A DNA stretch of 64,000 nucleotides from Neodiprion pinetum (Eukaryota; Arthropoda; Insecta; Hymenoptera; Diprionidae), in the NCBI RefSeq assembly GCF_021155775.2, contig NC_060237.1, forward strand, positions 17,320,970 to 17,384,969, written 5' to 3'. Of the stretch, positions 11,031 through 24,964 are shown one piece after another. The notes below the pieces were generated by a model. It did not search any database. It saw only the letters and a program-made list of their open reading frames with translations, and was not told where the DNA came from. The position numbers were made by a program, and so were the translations under genes. Positions within the stretch are counted from its first letter, which is position 1. Each line of letters starts with the position of its first letter.

Positions 11031-13409
11031 GTATTATGTATTATCTCCGCCGCTGGATATCGGTACGAGCGGTGCTATAAATTGAAGTTGAAGTTCAATG
11101 TTTGTAACAAATGAATGTTGTTAACTAGATTATTACATCATATGCGGCCTCGCAGTGATTGAGAAAACTGAAATTGGACATAATAAGTAATTATTTCCCA
11201 TCTTCTAAATATGTTGTTTTTTTTTCATTTCAATGGCTGCGTTGGAATATTTCGCAGTCAGGTAATCGGAAAGGTGATTCTTGCAGCTTTCATTTTATAT
11301 ATATATATTTTTTTTTTGATGTTTGAATAGCGGGTCAGTAAGATATTCAAATTTTTAAATAAAATCACCAACGGTATTCCGGACTTAGAAAACCATGGAT
11401 TTCGTGTTTTCCATGGTTTTTTAAATCCGGATTAAGTTTTTCGAGTTTTTTGAAGTCTGAGTAAAATTTTTCATAGTTTTTGGGGTTTTTGGAGTCTAGG
11501 TCGACTATTTGATGTATTTTAATGTGGTTTCCAGGAAAAAATACACTGGAGAAAAGAATTATTGCTTAAAAATATACATTGAAAACCCAAGTGTCTCACA
11601 TCAATACAAAAACAAAAAACAATGGTGAGAAAAACAAATTATTCATCATTTTTTACTAGTTGTCGTCATTCAAAATACTTGGGACGCCACCATTTTTTTT
11701 TTTTTTTTTTTGAAAATTCGGGAAACCGATTCGATAATTCGATAAACACGAATTTTCTTTAGGTGCGCAAAGAATGCATCTATAGTGCCCATGTCCAAAT
11801 TGAATGAAATTTTTATTTTAAAAAATTCTATAAATCAGAGAGTCAAAAAATGGGACAACTAGCATCGGTCTCCACTACAAAGATTTCAAGAATTTCATAA
11901 ATTTTCAAAGGATCTCAAATGATTTCATAGATTTTAAGGGATTTCAAGGATTCAGAAAGGGGCACACACCAGATTTCATAAACGATTAACCCCTCGGACA
12001 AACCGTTAATATGTCACACACGGTGAGGGGAACTTGCATTGCACGCATTTGTATCGACACAAAATATACCTCCAGATTTATATTATTCCTAAGGCACGTC
12101 TATGTTGAAGATGATGTCTTTCGTTTGATCCCGTAAATCGTTAGAATAATCGGTGGAGTTTGCCGAATACGGGAAACTGAAAAATTAGGGCCCATTAACC
12201 CTCCGCGGATATACCGGCTCCATAAGACCCCAGAAACGAATGTATTTCTGATGGGACGAAAAATAACAGTGACCACGAAGGTTTAATGGCTTGGATAAGA
12301 GGCCGTAACTACATGCACATTGTACATGCATATTAGGCGATTTCAGATCAGAGCAATGTTTAAGTTTTCTTCTGCATTATTCTTATTCTTTGCAAATAAA
12401 CTTTCTTTCCCAGGGTTCAAAATTCTTGAATAAATACGAAATGTAAAATCAGGGCTTACAAAAAAAAATTGAAGAAATATACGAAGTTTCTGATCATTAA
12501 CAATGATTCATTGATCGGTTGTACAAAACAGTGATAATACTTTGGCGTAATACTCGCAACGATATAAGACGAGCAAAAAAATTAATATTAAAACCGAAAG
12601 AAAAAAAAACGTTATTATGAATAATACAAAACATCAATTTTCCATACTTTTTCCGTGATGACGTTAAAGATTGCAGGTAATAATTTTTAACGTTCGACAT
12701 GTATGCATTAGCGTCACAATTATAGGAATATGTTATTGCCGTTTTACTCGGCAACCCATCGACATTGCATTATTATACACGCCTCTGTGCCGTCACGTCG
12801 TGTAAAATAATCCAATAGTGCAGTTATTACAGTGTGCTTTTGGACGTCACTGATTAATACGGGAACAACGTGCACCCTGACTGTAGGTACGAAGTACGAA
12901 AATGTTAATTGACGCCCGTTCCACGTGACATTTAAATATATACATATACGTACATGAATTTTTTCCACCCTACTTCCCTAAATAAACTTTAAATAATTCA
13001 AAAACAGTTGCTTCATTTCTTCCGATTTTTACCTGAACTCTACAGAACAGTCTCGACGAATTGCACGACCTCGAAACCTGACGTTATTTTATTTAGAAGA
13101 GCAATTCGTCTAGATTGCCTGGTATGATGATATGTATTTTTTCCAGATAGTAGCACTAATGCCCACTAAGACCTTGCAGTTACAAATTTTTTGAAACATT
13201 AATACTCTCACAATGAAATATATACTGAGAAAAAAGTTTTTCCCATGTTATTTCCACAAGAAACTTCGATCACAAAGCGGACTATCTTAGATTTGAGGTA
13301 CAAATCTGAAAAAATTAGACAAGTGATTTTGAATTATTTGAAGTTGTTTTGGCGAGTGGGAAATACTTCGTCGACACCCTAAATAAGTACCACCCTAATA
13401 TATATAGAA

Positions 13410-15600
13410 TATATTGTGACGCCGGATTTTTAGTGCATTCGGCCACCCGGAAAACTGACCAAGAACTTACCGTGAGCACAACGAATTGGCACCTTGCGAT
13501 GAAAGATATTGTAGGGTGCCTGGCGTGATCAACAAGCCTTGAAATCTTTATCTTTGCTAATCCTTTGCTGATATCCTCGGTAGCTCACTGTCAGTACCAC
13601 GGATAGGGGAGGCGTATTTTTGGATAAAGAGAGAGACTCGATAACGACACACCATTTTGAAAAATAAAATAAAAATCATATATTTTGTATAACAGAAGCG
13701 ATACAGCACGAAAGAAAATAAAATAATGCAATTTCGCTCTTCGAGAGTCAACAACAAAGTAACAAAGGATCCGTAAACACGGCAAGAATAAGAAAATTAA
13801 TCGAAAATTGAACCAATTCTTAATTCATCGAGCTTTCTCGTTCGCCAACTAAAACTAGAATCAATCTGAAAAATTCTCAAAATCTCAACTACGTTCTGAA
13901 TTCTGACATTAAAGGTAACAGAATACGGTAATCGCCACGAGTACAAAACTTGCAAATAATTCTTGTCGGCGTGCCAAACACGCCACCGACCAGATGGCAT
14001 CCTCAATCATTATTCGGCTCGGAGCGACGACGCAAGCCACGAGGTGACTTGAAAAAACTAAACCAAACATTATTCTCAAACTGTAATCTGACAGAACGGA
14101 ACCGTAATCGAAACCTCAAGCGAAACTAGACTAGAAATTAAACTTAACTTAGTCTCAAACCAAAATGAAACCTGAACCGAAATTAGTCGAAACCCTAATG
14201 TTTACTGAAACTCAAACAGAACAAAATTAATTGACTTAACACAACCTAAACTCACCTGCATATCAACAATTCTGAAATTCGCCACAACAAAATACTTATC
14301 GTGATCGCTAACTAAATCGATACGACTAAAACTCAAATCGTAACCGTAACCTTTAATCATAAATCCTCGCATAAATCCCAAACTCAGACTCAACTCGACG
14401 CATCCAAATTCGAAACTTTTTCAAAATTACTAAATGGTCCATTCGCTATTACGAACACTCACAATCAGTTGCGGCAATTTGCGACCTACCCGAGAGGCGA
14501 CACTGAAAAAAACACGATACCGCGATTTGACCCTGTACAACGGAGTTTGAGTATTACTTTACACAAAAAATTACTCAATTCGGAACCGTGACTCTGCTCG
14601 AAATGTTTTACTAAGCAAAATTTTCTCTACTCGACAACGCGAGATTCGGGGAGATTGCGGCCACCAAGCAAGAAGATCGCTAAAAGAATTTCGAGCAAGT
14701 ATCGATATCGCAAATCCAAAATGGCAAGCCGTTACTTCGTTACTGTTAAAATTCGGTCGCAGGAAATTAAGCAACGCTACCATTCCACCACCACCGCAAG
14801 AACGCGCCCCATTCCTTCGAAATCTCGGCCGATCGCCATCCTCGCAATTCCAATAAAAACCCAAACGAGAACTTGGTAGCAACGGAAGACCTCCGTCACA
14901 AATGGTCGCCAGAACTAGAGAGATTTTCAAATCAATCAACCTACCGCAACGCGAATACTTTTGGATCCACCTGCGACGCGACGTTGTGCCCGCAAGAATC
15001 CGCAACAATTGACTTTAGATCGATTTCGTCGATTGCGCAATCCAACGCGCACCTGCTGAAACGTCGCGAGGCAGAACTTAACGCTAGATCGCAATTTCTT
15101 CAGCCGCGCAGTTCTACGATGAGTCCGGCGGCGAGGGGGGGGGGGGGGGATCCTTCGTACCTAGTCGATCCTTCGCAAGTCCGGTGATCGGCCGATGGCG
15201 ACGAAAATGTGGGCAGAGGCTGCGGCTCGACGGCCACCGGCGGGAATCGCGTCCGCCTTGGTTTCCAACGATGCGGGGATCTTCGTTGACTCCCCCTCCG
15301 CAGCCTCGACATCCTTCCTTCGAGATCGTCGCTGTTCGCCGTTCCACAAAATCGCTGAATCGTCACCGACTCCTCGCTTGGTGCCGTCGATACTCAAAAA
15401 TAAAAAAAATAAAAAAATTCTGAAACATCTTATTCGCTACCCAGTACCAATGTCCCCCGTCCCCTATCGAAATATCGGATGCGTGACTCTGGTTCTGGCG
15501 ATCTTTCCGAAATACTTCGACAATCGTTACCGCAAAATCTTTACTTCTGCTTCTGCCTAAGGTTTAGGGAACCGTTTGTAACCGGCATTAAAGATACGTT
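13410..15600. other. compositionally distinct block, possible retroelement remnant
   Basis: This roughly 2.2-kb stretch is richer in CpG and C/A than its surroundings and carries several overlapping frames of about 100-145 codons without recognisable domains. On the minus strand near 14900-14920 it reads TTCTGGCGACCATTTGTGAC, resembling the TGGCGACC primer-binding region that follows gypsy-type LTRs. No paired LTRs, gag or pol motifs were found, so this is tentative. A poly-G run sits at 15136-15149. Confidence 0.25.
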
Positions 15601-15627
15601 ACTACGGCTACGTTCCAAATATATATA

Positions 15628-15884
15628 CCGAGTGCATCGCTAACGGCTGAATGGTTTAATGCGCATGCGCTAAAATTTGAAAGCAAGAGCAATTATTTTG
15701 TCAGAGCGACCAACATTCATAAATTCAGATTACCGACAGCCGTCAAAAGTTTTAAGGTTACACACATCGCGGCGAACTATCACCTGAATTTATGAATGTT
15801 GGTCGCCCTGACAAAACAACTGTTCGTCCTCTCGAATTTTAGCGCATGCGCAATGAACCATTCAGTCGTTAAAAATTCACTATG
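15628..15884. mobile_element. foldback MITE, family A copy 1 (CGCATGCG arms)
   Basis: This copy is flanked by TA on both sides. The arms share GCGCATGCGC, ATTCATAAATTCA, GTTGGTCG and TTTTGTCAG blocks in inverted orientation. The same architecture is seen at 30620-30934 and 53189-53413. TA duplication suggests the Tc1/mariner group; no coding sequence is present. Confidence 0.72.
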
Positions 15885-16117
15885 TATATATCAGGGTTGT
15901 CCTTAAAAAATGTCATTTTTAATTTCAACCGGCTCACCCCCCAAATCGGTTTCGAATTATTCAAAAATAATTCCCGAATTTTTTCAGACTTTTTCATCTC
16001 AACTCTGACCTGCGCCCGCAAGAGGGTGTACCTTGTAACCTCCGTTTAACCATTTCCGGGGCACATTAAATCTACCGAACGGATCTCGATAAAATTTGAT
16101 ACAGGGGGGTTTCTTGG

Positions 16118-16205
16118 GTCGCTGATTACAAATCTGAGCTGAAAATTTTTAAAATCGAAACGACGGATCCAATATGGCCAACCAATATTCAAAAAGTCAA
16201 ATTTC
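16118..16205. repeat. partial copy of the GATCCAATATGGC family
   Basis: It shares CGCTGATTACAAATCTGA, AAAATTTTTAAAATC and GACGGATCCAATATGGCC with the copies at 43328 and 45757. Confidence 0.5.
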
Positions 16206-16289
16206 GCCGAGGTCCAAATTGAGGACCACGCTAGTCTACACTCCTGTTACCTGTTGACAAAAATGTCGGAATAAGGCATCGTTCAACAC

Positions 16290-16880
16290 ACGACGCGATC
16301 TCCCCTCCTCCCTACGCGTAATATATCCCAGCGTTTTACTTCGTCAGCACGGCGACGAGCCGTAATTGCTGCTTCATTAGCCAAGTTTTATTAATGTGAT
16401 CCCCGCAGGCTTACGCGTTGCAACATTGCCGAGAGGGGAGAGGAAAGTGAATATTTTGTGGTCGTATTATTACACCGTGACCTGCGTACAAGCCGACGTT
16501 ACCAGCACCCGCATAAACACCCACGGAATTCCGCGGCCCGTAAAAAAATCTCCTTCCGGACCGGCGCGGCGAGGCCGCATCTCTCTTTATGGCCCCGTTA
16601 TTAAACGAAATATTGATTCAACCCCTGTTTACCAAGTGATACATATTCATCGGTGCTTGGCGCCTACGTCCCCTACCCCTCATCGCTCTCGGGTTTCCCA
16701 CCCCTCGCAACGGTTTCGTGTTTGTACATGCACTGATTACCGATGCTAATATAATACGCCGAAGCCTCGACCCAGCCGCAAACACGAACATCCGCGATTG
16801 CCTAATCGAGCCTAGTTTTAGAGTTACGTTGCGTTGCATCGCATCGCCCTCATCTCTCACTGTTTTTGTTTCATTCTTGC
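16290..16880. promoter_or_regulatory. candidate intronic regulatory island (gro intron 5)
   Basis: A unique, GC-richer block without foldback structure between repeats. It contains clustered homeodomain-type cores (TTTTATTAATGTG, GTTATTAAACG) and CTTTATGGCC. It looks like constrained non-coding sequence, but conservation cannot be tested here. Confidence 0.3.
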
Positions 16881-16899
16881 ATTATGGAATCTTTGAGCA

Positions 16900-17482
16900 G
16901 GGTTGCCGCTAATTATCGATTGAAAAATGCCCCGACTGCGATTCAAGTTTTTCATTTGAAAAATTTCAACTTTCCAGATAAGCACTTACGTATGTTATTA
17001 TTCAAATTATAAAATAAAAAAATTTAATCAATCGTTACAATATTACAGTTTATTTCTTTCAATGTTTTTGTTACATTATACTTAAATATCAAAGTAGGTT
17101 TTCATTTGAAACTAAATCACGCATACACTGCGGGTATGCTATAAGTATTTCGCTAAAACTGTGACATACGGAACGATGTGAGAGTTTGACCATCACAATT
17201 CAGTTTTTTCAGGAATTCAACAAATATCTAAAAATATTCCAGTTTTTCATGAGGCTGGAGTTAACAACGTTCAACGTAACGAAGCGTTGAAACAAAAGTT
17301 ACTATTCTGGACTTTCGGAATATCCGAAGAAATTGAATTTACAAAATCCGTATACTTCAATATTGTATTACGGTTCTAGAGTTGCAAAATAACGTGTTTT
17401 TTTTTTAATGCATCATTACGATAACGTTGCACACTGCAGCCTGTTAGATTTTTCAGGTTTTCAGGTCTAGCAACAACCCTCT
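16900..17482. mobile_element. possible hAT-like non-autonomous element
   Basis: The left end reads CAGGGTTGCCGCTAA and the right end AGCAACAACCCTCTG, an imperfect inverted pair resembling the CAGGGTTG ends of the better element at 31503. The inside is AT-rich with no frame. No convincing 8-base duplication is seen, so the boundaries are tentative. Confidence 0.35.
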
Positions 17483-17782
17483 GAACATTAGTTCAAACTC
17501 TACAGTCACGTGAACCATTCTCTAATCGTATTCCGCAGCGTATATAAAAGTCACAAGAAGCCAACTTTGATCATCCGAACGAATTCTCAATTGCAAATTT
17601 ACATATATTAAACAAAGTATACTGTTAAAAATTTGGCCGAATCTCTTATGAAACTAACTCCAAATAAACCGAAACAAAATCGGCATTTTTTTTCCCTATA
17701 ATTCACATGACATCAATTTGCGTATAAAATTTGTACAGGTTTTGTCTAATAATATTAATCCGGGTAAAATTTGCACCACTTC

Positions 17783-17783
<1 letters not shown>

Positions 17784-17816
<33 letters not shown>
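17784..17816. repeat. (TA)n microsatellite
   Basis: An uninterrupted TA run of about 16 units in gro intron 5. Confidence 0.9.
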
Positions 17817-17819
<3 letters not shown>

Positions 17820-19300
17820 TGAAACAACACTTGAATGTACATGAAAATTTTTAAAATTGCATTTTCAGGTGTATTTACATGTTCGAACAAGTCAAAAAAT
17901 TCGGACGGAATAATGCGCACATAAATACATAAATTCCCAATTAAATTTGAAAATTGTAAATTTCAAACAAAATAACGTATTTTACTCAATGACGAAATAA
18001 TTTTAAATGTCTTCTTTTGTGAAAAATCTTGTGGATTCTCCAACTGTGGAGTACTTTGCACGAGCTACGGTTGTTTCATATTTTATTTGTTTATTTGTTG
18101 ACCAAAAGATTTCACGTATTCGCGTATCTAATTGCCTGTTACTTATCAAGTTGTTCAAAGCACGAAAACGTGAAAAAAAAAGTAATCTAGCAAGATAGTA
18201 AAAAATAAAGACAGTATCGAAATTGGTTATACCAACATGCTGATTTGTACATCAAAGTTCCATCTAAGACTGGCGCGTCTAATCGTAAGCTGCTGCGATA
18301 AATATATCGAAGCAAGGGGGATTCGTTTTCTCTATCCGTGCTGCCCAATTTCCGTTGTAGGTACGAAACAGGCGCAGCGCCAACGAAATACCAAACTGGG
18401 ATTCCAGAGGGTCTCTAACCATGCGCTAATGCGAGGAAGGCTGCGAGGTGATCATCGGTAAGCAACTTTACCGATTTAAGTAGTACTGGGGTAGAAGAAA
18501 AAAAAAATCGTTTCTTAATATTTAAATAACTACATGTCCGTCATTACCAAATATACGTACATTCGTTTAAGTTTAATTAATACGAATCAAATGATAGAAA
18601 TTATTTGATCCAAAGTTTTGTCGTCAATTTCGACCAACTGATAGCAAAACTTTTTTTAGGCCATCAGTATTACACACGATTCTAGGTCACGAAAAACACG
18701 TTTGAATTTAGTCTTTTTCTTTGTTTTTAATGCTGAAACTTACTGTTCGTAACTTATCCGCTACGTATTATCGTGTCACATACACCGTCTATCATATCCG
18801 AGTTATGCTTTTGTTCCGATTTGTAATAATTCTATATACAGGTTAGTTGATCAATCTCGATAAATTTCGTGTTTTTCTATAATTATTGTACAATATAATA
18901 TAATACAATTCAATACACATGTGCCTATAATGTAATTGCAAGATTGCGACGTTGTTTATTTTTCAATTTTCTGTACTATCACTGCCTGTAATCTTCCTTG
19001 TTATTTTTTGTTTTTTTCTTTTTCTTTTTACCACCGAGACCATCGGTACAGATAGAGTATAAACCGATATTATTTGGATCCATGCAAGATAGAATCTTAT
19101 CGTTAAGCGATGTTCGAATACACGGCGTCCTCGTCAATCAAAGCTTGACAAATACATACGTAGACGCAACGTATTAGCGTTAATACGCACGCGGCAGATT
19201 CTCGCGCGGATCGACTAATTACAAGGGCTAAATCATCTTTCCAGTCAGGCAGCCTCGCGGCTACACGCGAAATATAATGGCTCTAATTATACTGGCTTAC

Positions 19301-19438
19301 CCCCACGATTGTGTTGAGCTCCGTCATGGTTACTGTTTTCGCCCTTTCCAACGCCGTCGCTACTTGCTGCTGATGCTCCTGCGAGAGGAACGGAAGAATC
19401 TGGACGATTATGGCGTTCAGTCTCTTCGCGATCTCCGT
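19301..19438 (-). CDS. gro: groucho exon 5 (end of Q domain)
   Basis: The exon encodes 46 residues (90-135): TEIAKRLNAIIVQILPFL, then SQEHQQQVATALERAK, then TVTMTELNTIVG. This is the C-terminal half of the Q domain; PFL-QEHQQQV and ERAK-VTM-ELN are family signatures. The acceptor is TTTTTCAG and the donor GTAAGC. Both sides are phase 0. The hydrophobic spacing (I, I, I, L, L) fits the amphipathic helices that build the tetramer interface. Confidence 0.97.
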
Positions 19439-22400
19439 CTGAAAAAGGTAAAGGAAACATTTAATTTAAGCAATGAACTTGGGTCAAAGGATAATTCGAT
19501 CCATCCAGGTTAGTAAAATTTTATCACCGAGAAAATAGTTCGTAACATAGCTCAAGTGAAAAAAAATGTCTGTTGGGTTACAACTCGTCGTCGGTACCGG
19601 GAACGCATTATACGTAAACTATTTTGTTAAGTAATATAACAGACGTGGATACGTAGAGACAAATGACAAAAAGAATCTTGTAAATATGGCGTAGTTTTAT
19701 ATTAAATATGCATGAAATGTTAAATTTCTTTGCATTTCGCAACAACAATTGTTTTTTTAACCAAAACACACACGACTTCGCAAAAATAACCGTTTCAACA
19801 GTATTTTATACATATAAATACTATTTTCGTCATGCGATTCAAAGATCGATTTCGCATTTTTTTCAGCAAACGTTACTATGAAGATTCCTTAATTGTTCGC
19901 AAGTAAAAAATGATTTCATCTTTAATTAAAAAAAAATAAATAAAAATATTTTTTTATATTCACAGAGTGTAATTTTTCAAATTCCGCTTTTAACAGGTCT
20001 GTTGCGATTCGAATATGTACATACACACGGTATATTGTAGGCACGCGGCATGTTACCAGGTGAATTGGGCAATCGATGCATATTTGATTACCGCCACTCC
20101 CCTAAACCAGTACAGACATATGTATATGGTTTACACTGTAAATAGTAGCATGCATGGCCGTATCATTGGATGAAAAAGATGACGATCGTTTCATTCGGCT
20201 CCATAAATCACCGCGTAAACACTGCAATTAGTAAAGCTGCTGGGACGAGTTAAATGGAGAGGGTGTTATACGCGAGTCGCCGAGGGGGCGACGAGAGAGA
20301 TGGAGAGAGAGAGAGCGAGTGAGAGGGGCGGAGGGGGGGAGGGGGTGTAGAGATTGCACGTTTCACCGCGTTCAGGGTTATTCGGGGTCTATAATAACGG
20401 GCACTTTGCATGTTTCCCGCGTCGAGTTGCCTTTTTTCATCTCCGCTTTCATCCCAGAAGCGTCAGGACTTATTTAAAGAAAAACTCGCGCGGCGCCAAC
20501 GTCGCGGGAGACGATAAAAGCTGCGAAGCACCACCGCGTGGGGCGGGGAGGCACTCGTCACGAATCCCGACGACACTTTGCCGTTAAAGAGAAGGGACAT
20601 TTTTTTTCTTTCTTCCTTCTTTTTTGTTTCTTACAAGGACTCAGCGTGGGGGGTTTGTAACGTTTGAGAAGTATACCTAGAAAAAAAAAAATGTGCCAAC
20701 ACGAGCCGAGTTGAGATGAAAAGTGATCGGTATAAACTGTTAATTTGGAAAATGAAAAGGATTCATTGCGTTTACCATGAATTTATTATTCGCGTCTGAC
20801 AATTTGCAACTTTTTAAACTAGATGGTACGCTTTACAACTTCATATACGATTATACGCTATTTTTTCATTTTATACGTAATTTCTCGCTTGTTTGGTATA
20901 AGGTGAATTAATTTGACAAAAATAAATATATTAATCGATGCTAATTTGCGGGCTAAGGGATTTTAACGCGACCTCAAATACTGGTGTAAAGTAGTTAAAT
21001 TTTTAAAATTGCTGAGAAATCTTTGAAATCTCTAGTTATCGTTATTGTATGTAAGCGTCAATTCGCGTTTTGATATTATGCGGTGTTATTGAAATATCCA
21101 TGCATAAGTTCGTAACGTTAATGAGACGATACAATAGTGATAGGAAAAATAGTTACTTTGTAAGATTAGGATTATCTGACATTCGATAAACCGTAATCAA
21201 CCCGAAGACACTCATATTTCAATAATACAATGTTTAAAGTATAATAATAATGTTAAGTAAATGATAATTTAACATAAAGTAATTCGAAAGTTGTGAAACA
21301 GTGATTATTCGTTTCACAGTTCCGTTATACGTTAACATTTCCAACTCGAATCTCTTAAATACACGATATTTTTCCAAACAATACAAGAAAAAAATCCTAG
21401 AATATACACCAAACGATAAAATCTCTGGGCAACCGCAAGGATTTGGTGGAAGAAAGCCGAATGAAATACGGTATAAAATAAGCGTACCTATATCTTTGCA
21501 TAATATAACGATACAGCCTCGGATGGTAAAACGGCTATCACAAACAAGGCGAGGTTTGTTTCAGTTTTCATATATTTTCACACATTTTCACCCCCTTATT
21601 AAATCGCGCTCTCGTATACAAACCAGCGTACGTTATACTATACAGTATACTATACATACGTATGGTACATACAAACTGCTAGAAGCAGGATTTCAACAAG
21701 CAACGAGTTTTGTACCCCGTATATTTATTTGGAAGTAGAGAGAGAGAGAGAAAAAAAAAAGAACGCAAGAAAAAAAGCAAAACTACGCTTCGTTAACCTC
21801 GGATATACAAAATGTTTGTTTATATTCACGAAAACCCGCGAGCTCGTTCCCGAAGCTTTACCTACCCCACGAGTATAAACCTTTTCCCACCCCCCGTTTT
21901 GCTCTTCGTCCTCCCCCCCGCCCCTTCTCATTTTCCCTTCTTTTCTCTTTTTCGACTCGTTCTCGTTTATACCAAGCCTGCGCCATTTTCAAAACCCTCG
22001 TTATCACGCTCGTTAATTATTCATCCAATTTTTTGTGCCAGGATTTCAGCTCGTTTGATACGTAGGCTTCAGCTTATCACGTTTGGATGATAGGTATAAT
22101 ACAGCTGCTACCTCATGCATACTCATGCAGGTGTAATGATAAAAACGACGAATGAAATATACCAAAATATCGAGGGGAAAAAATGGCCCGTAGCTGTTAT
22201 TACAGCTATAACGTTCCGCGAAAGGATCTATCTACGTATCACGCAAAATACCTGCGGTAATTATTTCGACTACACTATTATTCTGATTGGGTGCAATGAA
22301 AATCGGTATATTCAAATTGCGAAATTATCATTCGCGACGCGTCGCGTTCCTGGGTTCCCAGGCCATTCATTTTCATACCTACCTATAATATTATACACAG

Positions 22401-23091
22401 GTGCAATTGTATACGCATACATAAACAAATATGGGCAAATAATATACATATGGTATGCATAGGTACCGCATGAACTACATCATGAATATGCATATACATA
22501 TATATATATATATATACATATATATGTGTATATAGAAATTTTTACGCATAGTGATGCTGTATGTATACATATAGGTATATAATGAATAAATATGAGTGTA
22601 TTACATGTACATACGTATATATAATGCACTCGATTCAAGTACATAGATTGTAAAAATCAGCTATACAAAAACGGACGCAAACATTTTTCACTCGTACATT
22701 TTTTTTTCTTTCTTTGTTTATTTGCACATTATGTGCAAGAGTTATGAGACGCTTGAGCAACGGTCTGTGTGTACGTAACGTAAGAGCCTCATAGAGTCTA
22801 CACGGAAATTAGCATATTTTAATTATGAAGATATAAACGCGGCGCGAGGCTCTCTCCTTATGGAAAATACAAGAGAGATTTGAAAATATGACCGTAAAAC
22901 ATAATCATGTCGTCTATCACGTGATAATTAATCCAGAATTGAATTCAACGAATATCATCATAGGCGACACTTCAATTATAGCCAGTTACGATCATTTATC
23001 AACAAATAAATTTTGTTTTACCTTGAAATATTGATATACAGAATTGAAAATACATTTTTTGGAGATTAGCTGTTTTACTTTAAAAGAAGAG

Positions 23092-23123
23092 AGGGGGGGT
23101 GGGGGGGGGGGGGGGGGGGGGGG
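23092..23123. repeat. poly-G tract
   Basis: Two G runs (7 and 23 bases) separated by one T. On the transcribed gro strand this is poly-C. Such runs are length-unstable and often misassembled. Confidence 0.9.
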
Positions 23124-24031
23124 AATTGCCCCACATAAAAGAATGATGACGGTAATTTTCTAATACAAACTTGTTGTACGTACTTCGTGTATAATTCAGA
23201 AGTTCTGTAATTTCCCGTTGTTAACGGCGCGACCGCGTCAAGTAAAAACATTAACTTCCAACCGGCAGAAATCAAAGTCGACGGAACTTTTCCAAGAGTT
23301 TCCTACTACAAGTAAGCATATGTACGGAATAAATATAACACGCTTATTGCGTTATTGCGACATTATGATTTTTGACTCGGGAGGTAATTTATTTCGACAC
23401 TTCTATACATGATGTACAAACACGCGCCTTTCTTGCCCACGCATATTTTAGTAATTCACGCGAAAAATGATCCGAGTTTTGTTCAATTCATTTATTAATC
23501 ATACATGACGGTAAATTTCTCTCCATTTCTATACACATACACAGTTAAAAATAATTTGTGTCAATGTTCAAATTTTTGTGTTAAAATTATCACGTTATTT
23601 CGGAGTTGATTTCACATTTCGTATACTCGTGTCAACTCTCCGAAATTCGTTGCTTGTGACAATCTAGGGGGAATTCTACAGCAAATTGCATCATCCGCTA
23701 TCTTTGATAAGTTAAAAAAAAATCATCACATACCACTGCAGTTATATCTTTAATCCGGCATCGTAACGTTGAAATCCTCTTTCATCAGGTCAGATATAAC
23801 ATATTAAATTATAATGTTATACAGCAGCTAATGCCTTGAATCAACTTCTTTGACATTACGATATACTGTAATTTAACTATTAAACCTGCGTATCATGTAT
23901 CCGCTGTCAGGCGCATCGTTTACATCTTAGTTTACATTATTATACGTAGTCATATTATACTCTGCCCGCTATTTGCGCAGAGACCATCCCTTGAAACGTA
24001 GGTATGTACGGTGATGATCATTATTGGGTTC

Positions 24032-24198
24032 CCAGTGGCTCAATATTTTTTTGGAATCAAAACTGAAACGAGTTTTCCTCTTATAGAACTATGATGTATC
24101 TATGATCAACGTATCGTTTGTTTCTCCCGTCGCTGCGTCGCTAGTCATTAATTTAGGCACATAAAAGTTTTGATTCAAAAAAAGTAGAGAGCCACTGG
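24032..24198. mobile_element. foldback MITE, CCAGTGGCTC ends
   Basis: The ends are CCAGTGGCTC and GAGCCACTGG, followed inward by a paired TTTTTTTGGAATCAAAAC / GTTTTGATTCAAAAAAA block, about 31 bases of terminal inverted repeat in a 167-base element. No target duplication was identified. Confidence 0.68.
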
Positions 24199-24964
24199 AA
24201 ATCGGTTAACGAATATTACTGCACTAATAATTTGGCGCGTGAAAAAACGTCCATTGCGAGTGAAATATAATTTAGAAAAAAACACACAAAGAAAAGAATA
24301 AACAACGGTGAATGAAAATAATACAGTAGGTTGCAGAAATTTAAGAAAAAAAAAAAAGAAACAAAAAATGCGTCTCCACCAGAGAATAATAAAAGAAGTG
24401 ACACAATCGTTGCGGTCGAATTGTCGAACGAACGAACAATCGAACGAATATCGTCTTTGTCTTGCTTTTCAGACTCCATAACAAATCTTTGTCTTTTTTT
24501 CCCCCCGAGCGAGATAAGCGGGGGGGGGGGGAAGAAGTCGGAGGAAGGATCGAGGAAAGCGAAAAGAAAAAGCAAAAGCAAAACGAAGCACGAAACACCT
24601 TTGTCAAGTTAATCGAATTCGTGACGGCACCGATACGGGAAATTGTTACAGAAATCGAGGATACGAAGTTACTGACGGACAAGGCCAACTGGAAGATATC
24701 CTGCAGCGACAGACTCGTCTGCTGGTTAACGTGGGTCGGTTTTCACCCGTGTTACGGACACGCAAACGTTGTGCGAGGGTATCCGGTTCATCCGGACGAC
24801 TCTTGACCAAACGTGGAACGATATTGGGGAAACCATCAAATAAATTCACCGCCGGGACCGTAGATAAAACACACAGACACAGAAACGCACGAAGGCCTAC
24901 GTCTATATACACCGCAGGGCGTATAAATACATTCTCGGACCGTGCGGGAAATAAAAATATACAA

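Larger units (their letters stand above)
8679..19300 (-). other. gro: groucho intron 5
   Basis: This 10.6-kb intron has no supported exon. It holds a piggyBac-like foldback element (9219-9589), degenerate GATTTCAA-type short repeats (10470-10535 and 11880-11950), a repeat copy at about 10610-11030 and a compositionally distinct block at about 13410-15600. Further right are a CGCATGCG-bearing foldback (15628-15884), a unique GC-richer island (about 16290-16880), a possible hAT-like element (16900-17482) and a (TA)n tract (17784-17816). Confidence 0.85.

Noticed and set aside
14571..15187. Overlapping frames of 104 and 145 codons on opposite strands
   Set aside because: Neither shows gag, protease, reverse transcriptase or integrase motifs, so I do not call a gene, only a compositional block.
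21301..21738. 145-codon plus-strand open frame in groucho intron 4
   Set aside because: AT-rich, low-complexity composition, begins without an ATG, no homology recognised.
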